Source: an uncultured Porphyromonadaceae bacterium (lineage in GTDB: Bacteria > Bacteroidota > Bacteroidia > Bacteroidales > Muribaculaceae). From it: 5,674 bases of DNA. The stretch is from the NCBI GenBank assembly GCA_947177595.1, contig CAMWUZ010000121.1, forward strand, positions 1 to 5,674, read 5' to 3'. Numbering within the stretch: the first letter of the stretch is position 1; each line of letters starts with the position of its first letter. The notes under the pieces are model-generated. The model had not been told where the DNA came from and searched no databases. It saw nothing but the letters and a program-made list of their open reading frames with translations. The position numbers were made by a program, and so were the translations under genes. Shown piece by piece: positions 1-5,616 of the stretch.

Positions 1-148
1 AGCCGATCTACTGTGCTTCAATCAGGCAGCAAGAGCGTAGTTATTTTCGCCATTTAAAACTTTTGATGTCAGAGATTAAAGAGCGCAGCCATCGTTGCTC
101 TGCATGCTTACACACCACCTCTACACGCTGTCAAAGCCAGTCAGCCCC
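1..148 (-). ncRNA. ssrA: tmRNA (transfer-messenger RNA), 5' part; gene runs off the left edge
   Basis: tmRNA rescues ribosomes stalled on broken messages: it enters like tRNA-Ala, then its internal frame adds a degradation tag to the stalled protein. On the minus strand the RNA opens with GGGGCUGACUGG and then UUUGACAGC, the typical tmRNA 5' acceptor strand and D-loop-like region (148 to about 127). GUAAGCAUGC follows at 111-102. AGAGC (101-97) can pair with GCUCU (84-80), and GAUG in that loop (93-90) can pair with CAUC (68-65), a plausible pseudoknot 1 before the tag. The tag frame at 51-22 reads GENNYALAA then stop. The 3' half (remaining pseudoknots, T arm, CCA end) lies outside the window, so the gene is partial only because of the window edge. 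The mature 5' end at 148 is inferred from the GGGGCUG motif; the primary transcript probably starts further upstream and is trimmed by RNase P. Confidence 0.93.
22..51 (-). other. tmRNA tag-peptide reading frame (GENNYALAA, then stop)
   Basis: Read on the minus strand from 51, the codons GGC GAA AAT AAC TAC GCT CTT GCT GCC TGA give GENNYALAA and a stop at 24-22. The resume codon is taken as GGC, just after an A/U-rich stretch. The C-terminal ALAA is the ending expected for recognition by ClpXP-type proteases. From memory, the same or nearly the same tag occurs in other Bacteroidales such as Porphyromonas and Bacteroides. There is no start codon, because translation enters from tmRNA charged with alanine, so gene callers miss it. 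Confidence 0.92.
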
Positions 149-171
149 ATAGATTTGATGGTAACGGGGTG

Positions 172-198
172 CAAAGATATAACAAATGTCAGAGCAAA
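172..198 (-). promoter_or_regulatory. Probable ssrA promoter (Bacteroidetes -7 box TATCTTTG, weak -33)
   Basis: The minus strand carries TATCTTTG at 179-172, a perfect fit to the TAnnTTTG -7 box. The nearest TTTG candidates upstream are at 198-195 (15-base spacer, shorter than the usual 19-21) and 186-183 (far too close), so the -33 element is poor or missing. The implied start, near 163-168, would give a short leader before the mature tmRNA end at 148. The -7 box is convincing; the complete promoter is inferred. Confidence 0.5.
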
Positions 199-303
199 TG
201 TACTTGTATGGTCATATTTTTCCGCCATTTTTATAATTTTAGGTGAAAAAAGCTGCTTTTTATTCTGTTGAGCCTCTAATAATCATTAAAATAGTGGCAT
301 CGG

Positions 304-335
304 TTTGGCTGGCGCGCTGATTTGTATTAATTTTG
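304..335 (+). promoter_or_regulatory. Promoter of the antiporter gene (TTTG, 20-base spacer, TAATTTTG)
   Basis: TTTG at 304-307 and TAATTTTG at 328-335 match both boxes of the Bacteroidetes housekeeping promoter, with a 20-base spacer. Transcription should start around 340-344, leaving a 5' leader of only about 17-21 bases before the TTG start at 361. The -7 octamer is the same as the one in front of glyA. Confidence 0.72.
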
Positions 336-360
336 CATCGCATAAAAATACGATATTATA

Positions 361-1815
361 TTGAAAAATTTCATAACCCGTTCCAAATCTCCCTCTCTCT
401 GGCTGTCGATAATTCCTGTTGCAGTCCTGCTGATTTCAATTCTTGGTATGATTTTAGTATGCGGCGCATCTCTTATTCAGGATTACAGCTATGTGATTCT
501 CCTTGGCGCGGCGGCGGTATGCGTGATCCTGTCGCTGATATTTACCAACCGCAAGAAATCGACACTTTATCTCGGAATAGTCAAGAGTGCCGGACAGATT
601 CTTCCGGCGGTTCCGATTCTATTATTTATAGGAACACTCAGTGCTACATGGATGCTGAGCGGAGTGGTTCCCGCACTGATAGATTACGGTCTCGGTTTTC
701 TAAATCCTAAGGCTTTTCTGTTTACAACCTGTGCCGTATGTGCTGTTGTATCGGTAGTGACAGGAACATCATGGACAACAATAGCCACTATCGGTGTGGC
801 TTTTATGGGCATCGGAACAGTGCTCGGCTATAATCCGGCATGGATAGCCGGTGCTGTTATTTCCGGAGCATATTTCGGAGATAAAGTGTCGCCGCTGAGT
901 GACACTACAGTGCTTGCCGCAGCTACTACCGGGGTGGATCTCTTCACCCATATAAGGTATCTTATGCTGACAACCGTTCCCGCTATGACAATAGCTCTTG
1001 TTGTGTATGGTATAGTGGGATTTTTTACCGATACGGTGAGCGCGGAAAACGCCCTGCATATTAGGGAAGCGATAGAGCAGACCTTCAATATCACCGGTTG
1101 GGTGTTGGTGATTCCGGCGCTTACGGCGGTGCTTATTGCCCTGCGGGTCCGCACGGATATGGTGCTTCTGCTCAGTTCTATTTTCGGACTTGCGGGAATG
1201 TATATTTTTCAGCCTCATATCGCGGAGGCGCTCGCAGACGGCTCTGACCTGTGGAGCAACATCGCAAGCAGCATTCGTGTTCTTTGCGCTGACACTCAGG
1301 TGACTACCGGTGAGCAGGCACTTGATTCCCTTATCGGTACTTCGGGGATGGAGGGTATGCTACCCACGGTATATCTGGTGCTTGCGGCTATGATTTTCGG
1401 CGGTGTGATGATTGGCAGCGGTATGCTTTCAACGATTACACACTCAATTACCAAGCGGTTGCATTCTCCCAAGCACCTTGTCAGCACAACGGTTGCGAGC
1501 GGTATTTTCCTCAATAGCTGCACAGGTGACCAATACCTCTCGATAATTATCGGCAGCAATGTTTACAAGAACAGCTATAAGCGGGCAGGGGTGAAGCCTC
1601 AGCTTCTCGGCAGAACCTTAGAAGATTCGGTATCGGTGACATCCGTACTGATACCTTGGAATTCGTGCGGACTCACACAGAGTGCGGTGCTCGGAGTCGC
1701 GACGCTCACATATCTGCCGTTCTGCATCTTCAATATTCTGAGTCCGGTAATGACCCTTGTCATGGCATGGACAGGATGGAAAGTCCGTCCGGCAGGAGTG
1801 GTTCAGCCGGCTTGA
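361..1815 (+). CDS. nhaC: NhaC family Na+/H+ antiporter
   Basis: Inner-membrane antiporter of the NhaC family, expected to export Na+ (or exchange another small solute) against protons for pH and sodium balance. The 484-residue product is almost wholly hydrophobic, with about 11-12 likely membrane segments. Family hallmarks are GTSWTT (135-140), the block SGAYFGDKVSPLSDTT (168-183) followed by GVDLFTHI (191-198), and the C-terminal half-motifs CTGDQYLSIII (387-397), LEDSVSVTSVLIPWNSCG (420-437). Length is normal for the family. The start is TTG: an in-frame stop sits at 343-345 and the next in-frame ATG (residue 30) would remove most of the first membrane helix. No Shine-Dalgarno is present, as usual in this phylum. 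It is a single-gene unit, divergent from ssrA and convergent with the operon to its right, overlapping it by 13 bases. Some NhaC relatives exchange malate/lactate or other organic ions, so the exact substrate is not settled by sequence. Confidence 0.9.
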   Translation: MKNFITRSKSPSLWLSIIPVAVLLISILGMILVCGASLIQDYSYVILLGAAAVCVILSLIFTNRKKSTLYLGIVKSAGQILPAVPILLFIGTLSATWMLSGVVPALIDYGLGFLNPKAFLFTTCAVCAVVSVVTGTSWTTIATIGVAFMGIGTVLGYNPAWIAGAVISGAYFGDKVSPLSDTTVLAAATTGVDLFTHIRYLMLTTVPAMTIALVVYGIVGFFTDTVSAENALHIREAIEQTFNITGWVLVIPALTAVLIALRVRTDMVLLLSSIFGLAGMYIFQPHIAEALADGSDLWSNIASSIRVLCADTQVTTGEQALDSLIGTSGMEGMLPTVYLVLAAMIFGGVMIGSGMLSTITHSITKRLHSPKHLVSTTVASGIFLNSCTGDQYLSIIIGSNVYKNSYKRAGVKPQLLGRTLEDSVSVTSVLIPWNSCGLTQSAVLGVATLTYLPFCIFNILSPVMTLVMAWTGWKVRPAGVVQPA

Positions 1816-2015
1816 TTGGAATCGCTGTCTCTCTCTTCCCGTTTCTTCTCCCTCATTTTGAGATTGATATGCAGCAACCATATTATCACGAGTGTGGCGC
1901 CTATAATGCCGAAATAAAACAGATAGTTTCCGGCAAAGAATTCTCCTCTGCCTAAATAGCTCATCACTCCGAGATATCCGAGCAGAATCAATGGAATAAC
2001 TACGCTTCTTTTCAT
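1803..2015 (-). CDS. Small two-helix membrane protein, function unknown
   Basis: A 70-residue protein I do not recognise. Two hydrophobic segments (about residues 5-21 and 30-51) are separated by a short glycine-containing linker (LGRGEFFAGN), followed by a highly charged tail (KMREKKREERDSD, 53-65). This suggests a helical hairpin anchored in the inner membrane with a basic/acidic tail, probably cytoplasmic. The ATG at 2015 is chosen because it overlaps the exonuclease stop as ATGA (2015-2012), repeating the pattern of the two junctions upstream; an in-frame start further upstream at 2111 would lie wholly inside the exonuclease gene and add residues of no membrane character. It is the last gene of the operon, and its 3' end overlaps the antiporter gene by 13 bases on the opposite strand. 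The clean helix-helix-charged-tail pattern supports a real gene; nothing in it indicates a specific job. Confidence 0.75.
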   Translation of the reverse strand: MKRSVVIPLILLGYLGVMSYLGRGEFFAGNYLFYFGIIGATLVIIWLLHINLKMREKKREERDSDSNQAG

Positions 2016-2650
2016 GGTTCGGTATTTTCGATTATGGTAGTGAGATATGGCGAGTCCTCCGGTTTGAAATGTCCATCCTTGAGATACCGGTAGATTTTCA
2101 GGCAAGCCCATGCATCGATAGACGCATATTTCTGTTGCGCCTCGTTCAGCTCATCCGCCTCCCAGTTGGATAGTCTCTGACCTTTGGATATGCGTTCTCC
2201 AAAGAGAATTCCATAGATTTTCTGGAGGCTGGAATCGGCTATCATATAATCTTTTACGAATCCCTGGAGGTCTATGAAGTTTTTAGGCTCGAATTCCGCG
2301 CTGCGGTGCATCACAAAAAAGTCGTCTTTGATAGACAGCCCCACTTTAAGCACAGCATCAGTCTCAAGAAATCTCTTCACCGCGCCTTCCACTCCCAGCT
2401 TGTTGATTCTGAAAAGCCAGCAGTGCTCTCCGTTGCTCACCTGCATCAGCGCCACATTGTTGGTCTGTCCTTTTCTGAAAGCGGGTTTTGTTTCGGTGTC
2501 AAATCCAACTATCGGACTTCTGAGAATTATTTCGAGGGCGGCATCAGCCTGCTCCTGAGTGGTGATGATTGAGATTGTGCCGGGATATGTTACGAGAGGT
2601 AGCTGCGCTATCTGATCTTTCGGTATGGTGATGACTGTACGCGTGTTCAT
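2012..2650 (-). CDS. 3'-5' exonuclease, RNase D/WRN-like (DEDDy) domain
   Basis: A 212-residue stand-alone exonuclease of the DnaQ-like superfamily, predicted to remove nucleotides from 3' ends of DNA or RNA using two metal ions. All catalytic motifs are visible: ExoI VGFDTET (D51, E53), ExoII VGLSIKDDF (D110, with D109 beside it), and ExoIII YASID (Y175, D179), which makes it the DEDDy type. The segment LSNWEADEL (160-168) just before ExoIII resembles the WRN exonuclease / RNase D group. It lacks the HRDC domain of true RNase D and the helicase of WRN, so it is a single-domain protein; the natural substrate cannot be told from sequence. Its ATG overlaps the bioD stop as ATGA (2650-2647), and its own stop overlaps the next start in the same way, implying coupled translation. 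The start is well fixed by this overlap. Confidence 0.88.
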   Translation of the reverse strand: MNTRTVITIPKDQIAQLPLVTYPGTISIITTQEQADAALEIILRSPIVGFDTETKPAFRKGQTNNVALMQVSNGEHCWLFRINKLGVEGAVKRFLETDAVLKVGLSIKDDFFVMHRSAEFEPKNFIDLQGFVKDYMIADSSLQKIYGILFGERISKGQRLSNWEADELNEAQQKYASIDAWACLKIYRYLKDGHFKPEDSPYLTTIIENTEP

Positions 2651-3300
2651 TTTATAGAAGGTACGAGTAATACCGGAGTTCCCGGGAAGAGTCGCTCAAC
2701 ATACATTTTCATATATTCCAGTGAATCTTCCGCTATAACGGTATCATAGTCAAAATGAGTGTTATATAGGAGAGAGTGAAGAATCATGCCTCTGGTCTTC
2801 AGTGCTTCGAGAGCAAGAATAGTGTGGTTGATGGAACCGAGCTTGCCGTTTGTCACAAGAGCTACCGGCAGATTGTTGGCGAGCGGGAAATCTATTGTCA
2901 GGGTTCCCTCATAGTCAAGGGGTACCATGAGTCCTCCAGCGCCTTCAACGAGCAATACATCATAGTTCGTTGCAAGGGTGCGCATCGCCGTCTCTATTTT
3001 CCGCAAATCAACCGGTCGGCGGTCTATTTTCGCGGCGAGAGAAGGAGACGCCGGATAAGTATATATCTCGGGGGCGGTCAGACCAGACAGGTCTTCGGGC
3101 AGCGAAGCTATGCCCATAATGCTGCGGTGCACCGCAATATCCTCGGAGAAGCCTTCGTTGCCGGTCTGCACGAATTTCATTGTGGCAACCGATTTACCCT
3201 CTTCGGCAATCTGCGCGGCAAGCCAACCTGTGGCATAGCTTTTACCGGCGTCGGTGTCGGTGCCGCTTATAAAGATTATATCACCTTCGCCTTGTTTCAT
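2647..3300 (-). CDS. bioD: Dethiobiotin synthetase
   Basis: BioD closes the ureido ring of dethiobiotin from 7,8-diaminopelargonate, CO2 and ATP, the penultimate step of biotin synthesis, in the cytoplasm. The 217-residue length is normal. Visible features are the P-loop SGTDTDAGKS (12-21, K20), MKFVQTG (41-47) with the substrate-binding Lys42, a metal-ligand Asp at 54, YPASPSLAA (82-90), the VEGAGG motif (118-123, E119), and LVTNGKLGSINHT (148-160), which corresponds to the family's GLGTINHT segment. No other bio gene (bioA, bioB, bioF, bioC/H) is in this window, so it is separated from the rest of the pathway, at least locally. The ATG overlaps the lgt stop as ATGA (3300-3297). No BirA-type operator is evident here, and expression is expected to follow the housekeeping operon. 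Confidence 0.93.
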   Translation of the reverse strand: MKQGEGDIIFISGTDTDAGKSYATGWLAAQIAEEGKSVATMKFVQTGNEGFSEDIAVHRSIMGIASLPEDLSGLTAPEIYTYPASPSLAAKIDRRPVDLRKIETAMRTLATNYDVLLVEGAGGLMVPLDYEGTLTIDFPLANNLPVALVTNGKLGSINHTILALEALKTRGMILHSLLYNTHFDYDTVIAEDSLEYMKMYVERLFPGTPVLLVPSIK

Positions 3301-4160
3301 TTCTTTCTTTTGGTAGGGGTGGGTTCGTCGGCAAATCTGTTCGGAAAGTCAATTTTAACTTTCGGGTGGGTCATAGCCCATATAATCAGAATCACTCCGG
3401 CGAGAATAAACGGTATGCTCAGCAGTTGACCCATATTAAGGGTCATTGTCGCTTCAAAATCCACCTGATCGTTCTTGATGAATTCTATCAGGAAGCGGGG
3501 CAGGAATATGCCGATGAAGAATACGCCGAAAATGAGTCCCGGACGCTCCTCGGCATTCTTTTTCCAATACATCCACATAAGCAGGGCGAAGAGAGCGAAG
3601 TAGCAGAGCGCCTCATAGAGCTGAGTGGGATGACAGGCAAGCCCTTCATACATCTGGTGCCACTGGCGCGAGCGGATAAACATGAACCCCCACGGCAAAT
3701 CTGTGGCTGTACCGAAAATTTCGGAATTCATCAGATTGCCTATGCGAATCATTCCGCCTACCAGAGCGATAGGAATGACCAGTCTGTCAAACGTCCAGAT
3801 AGGACTCTTCTTTGTAGTGAAAATCGAATAAAGAATCACAGCAAGTATGATTCCGATTGTACCGCCATGGCTCGCGAGTCCTCCTTCCCACACCTTGACT
3901 ATCTCAAGCGGGTGGGCGCTGTAATAGCTCCATTCATAGAAGAACACGTGCCCGAGGCGCGCGCCTATGACTGTTGCGCCGACCACCCACAGCAGCAGAA
4001 CGCCGAGCCACTTCTCGGGAGCACCCTCGTGGCGGTATATTCTGCCGAGAATGTTGTAGCCGAGAAGAAAGCCGACGGCAAACATAAGCCCGTACCATCT
4101 CACGGTGATTGGACCGGAGATGATATCAGGGTTTGCGTTCCAGACTATGAAATCAAGCAT
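3297..4160 (-). CDS. lgt: Phosphatidylglycerol--prolipoprotein diacylglyceryl transferase
   Basis: Lgt moves a diacylglyceryl group from phosphatidylglycerol to the lipobox cysteine of prolipoproteins, the first step of lipoprotein maturation, in the inner membrane. The 287-residue product is polytopic, with about seven membrane segments. Family features: RWYGL (21-25) near the N-terminus, GGLASHGGTIG (93-103, H98), the signature region around IRIGNLMNSEIFG (138-150, with R139 aligning with the essential E. coli Arg143), HPTQLYE (177-183), and PRFLIEF (221-227, R222 in the place of E. coli Arg239). Compared with the classic signature GRxGNF, the Gly before the Arg is Ile and the Phe is Leu; I believe this is common in Bacteroidetes and not a defect. 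A basic tail (TKRKK) ends the protein. It follows glyA by 6 bases and overlaps bioD by 4, so it is the second gene of the operon. Confidence 0.95.
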   Translation of the reverse strand: MLDFIVWNANPDIISGPITVRWYGLMFAVGFLLGYNILGRIYRHEGAPEKWLGVLLLWVVGATVIGARLGHVFFYEWSYYSAHPLEIVKVWEGGLASHGGTIGIILAVILYSIFTTKKSPIWTFDRLVIPIALVGGMIRIGNLMNSEIFGTATDLPWGFMFIRSRQWHQMYEGLACHPTQLYEALCYFALFALLMWMYWKKNAEERPGLIFGVFFIGIFLPRFLIEFIKNDQVDFEATMTLNMGQLLSIPFILAGVILIIWAMTHPKVKIDFPNRFADEPTPTKRKK

Positions 4161-4166
4161 AGAATA

Positions 4167-5447
4167 TTAGTAGGCGAAGATGGGATAGTTTTCCATCATA
4201 TTGTTGACGCGCTTGCGCACATCGGCTATTACTTCCTGATTGTCCGGTGCGGTGAGCACTTCGTCAATCATATCGACAATCTTAGCCATTTCGCCATCCT
4301 TCACGCCACGTGTCGTGATTGCGGGAGTGCCGAGGCGTATGCCTGAGGTCTGGAAGGGTGAGCGGGTGTCGAAGGGCACCATATTCTTGTTGGCGGTGAT
4401 ATCGGCTTCAACGAGCGCTTTTTCAGCAACCTTGCCGGTGAGTTCGGGGAACTTGGTGCGGAGGTCAACGAGAATGCAGTGGTTGTCTGTGCCGCCGCTA
4501 ACAATGTTGTAGCCTTTGGCAATGAGAGCGTCAGCCATGGCTTTGGCGTTTTTCTGTACCTGCAGCTGATATTCCTTGTATTCGGGCTTGAGAGCTTCAC
4601 CGAATGCGACAGCCTTTGCCGCGATAACGTGTTCGAGCGGTCCGCCCTGCACACCGGGGAACACTGCGCTGTCAAGTAAAGATGACATTTTGCGGAGCTC
4701 ACCTTTGTTATTGGTCTTTCCGAAAGGATTATCGAAGTCGCGACCCAGAAGAATCAGGCCGCCGCGGGGACCACGGAGAGTCTTGTGGGTGGTGGAAGTA
4801 ACGATATGGGCATATTTGAGGGGATTGTCAAGCAATCCTGCGGCGATAAGTCCTGCGGGATGTGCCATATCCACCATGAGGATAGCGCCGATTTTGTCGG
4901 CAATCTCACGCATACGCTTGTAATCCCACTCGCGTGAATATGCACTGGCTCCGCCAACAATCAGCTTCGGGCGCTCTCTGAGGGCTACTTCCTCCATCTG
5001 GTCATAGTCAACTAGACCGGTATCCTTGCTCACATTATATTCGAGTGCCTGGAACATGAGTCCGGAAAAGTTCACCGGGCTTCCGTGGCTGAGGTGACCG
5101 CCGTGACTGAGGTTGAGACCGAGGAATTTGTCGCCGGGTTTGAGAACAGACATGAATACAGCCATATTTGCTTGAGCGCCGGAGTGAGGCTGAACGTTGG
5201 CATATTCCGCTCCGAAAAGCTCTTTCACTCTGTCTATCGCAATCTGCTCCACTTCATCAACAACACCGCAGCCGCCATAGTAGCGATGACCGGGGTAGCC
5301 TTCGGCATATTTGTTTGTGAGGCATGAACCCATTGCTTTCATAACATCGTCGCTCACAAAATTTTCTGACGCGATAAGCTCGATGCCTTTTTTCTGACGC
5401 TGATGCTCGCGCTCGATGAGATCAAAAATAACCTTGTCTTTTTCCAT
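4167..5447 (-). CDS. glyA: Serine hydroxymethyltransferase
   Basis: GlyA is a PLP enzyme that converts serine and tetrahydrofolate to glycine and 5,10-methylene-tetrahydrofolate, the main source of one-carbon units; it acts in the cytoplasm. The 426-residue length is normal. Key features are IELIASENF (22-30), NKYAEGYPGHRYYGG (45-59, with E49 and Y56/Y57 of the active site), NVQPHSGAQAN (84-94), the PLP-contacting VDMAHPAG (192-199, D193, H196), the Schiff-base lysine in TSTTHKTLRGPRGG (K222), FPGVQGGP (263-270), and the substrate-carboxylate arginine R371 in TSGIRLGTPA. One small oddity is Gly61 in CGVVD, where most relatives have Glu (CEYVD or CEVVD). The ATG at 5447 follows a leader of about 25 bases without a Shine-Dalgarno. 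It is the first gene of the five-gene minus-strand operon, and its promoter is visible directly upstream. Confidence 0.97.
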   Translation of the reverse strand: MEKDKVIFDLIEREHQRQKKGIELIASENFVSDDVMKAMGSCLTNKYAEGYPGHRYYGGCGVVDEVEQIAIDRVKELFGAEYANVQPHSGAQANMAVFMSVLKPGDKFLGLNLSHGGHLSHGSPVNFSGLMFQALEYNVSKDTGLVDYDQMEEVALRERPKLIVGGASAYSREWDYKRMREIADKIGAILMVDMAHPAGLIAAGLLDNPLKYAHIVTSTTHKTLRGPRGGLILLGRDFDNPFGKTNNKGELRKMSSLLDSAVFPGVQGGPLEHVIAAKAVAFGEALKPEYKEYQLQVQKNAKAMADALIAKGYNIVSGGTDNHCILVDLRTKFPELTGKVAEKALVEADITANKNMVPFDTRSPFQTSGIRLGTPAITTRGVKDGEMAKIVDMIDEVLTAPDNQEVIADVRKRVNNMMENYPIFAY

Positions 5448-5480
5448 TTATCTGCGGGGTTAAAGTGTTTGATTAAGTCG

Positions 5481-5510
5481 CAAAATTACGCAAAAAATAT
5501 GATTATTCAA
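5481..5510 (-). promoter_or_regulatory. Promoter of the glyA operon (TTG, 19-base spacer, TAATTTTG)
   Basis: On the minus strand TAATTTTG lies at 5488-5481 and a partial -33 box, CTTG (TTG at 5510-5508), lies 19 bases upstream, a good fit to the Bacteroidetes consensus. Transcription should start near 5473-5476, giving a leader of roughly 25-29 bases. That is too short for a folate or glycine riboswitch, and none is seen. This promoter probably drives glyA, lgt, bioD, the exonuclease and the small membrane protein, since no later junction has room for another promoter between genes. Confidence 0.7.
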
Positions 5511-5616
5511 GGCGTACGCGCTGAAAAGCCTGCCGGCTGAATCTAATCAGCTGATGCCTAACAGCTAATGACTGATGACCAACCAACTAACCGACTCCCG
5601 ACTAATACCAGCCCGC
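5511..5616. other. Intergenic spacer with repeated CTAA/CTGA words
   Basis: No gene is supported here. CTAA occurs five times within 63 bases (starting at 5543, 5558, 5565, 5587 and 5602; steps of 15, 7, 22 and 15), mixed with CTGA and ACC words. A short inverted repeat GCTGA-6-TCAGC sits at 5536-5551, and AGCC-4-GGCT at 5527-5538 is followed on the minus strand by TTTT, which could be a very weak terminator for a gene upstream. The repeats are too degenerate to call an array. Confidence 0.35.

Noticed and set aside
769..1218. Minus-strand open frames inside the antiporter gene
   Set aside because: The antiporter frame has clear NhaC motifs throughout; the opposite-strand products are His/Arg/Ser-rich with no domain.
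1788..1811. Inverted repeat CCGGC-12-GCCGG at the antiporter 3' end as a terminator
   Set aside because: The 5-bp stem has a 12-base loop, lies inside coding sequence and has no T-run on either strand, so it is not a credible intrinsic terminator.
2776..3429. Plus-strand open frame of 217 codons across bioD and the lgt end
   Set aside because: It is antisense to bioD, which has all its motifs, and the translated composition is not that of a natural protein.
3366..4346. Long open frame on the plus strand (326 codons) across lgt and the end of glyA
   Set aside because: It is fully antisense to two confidently identified genes, its translation is rich in His, Glu and Cys with no recognisable domain, and it has no promoter of its own. 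It is a shadow frame.
5448..5480. Riboswitch or attenuator in the glyA leader
   Set aside because: The leader implied by the promoter is only about 25-29 bases, too short for a glycine or folate riboswitch, and no stable hairpin is visible.
5524..5538. Rho-independent terminator on the minus strand (AGCC-4-GGCT then TTTT)
   Set aside because: A 4-bp stem is too weak to call; it is mentioned only in the spacer description.
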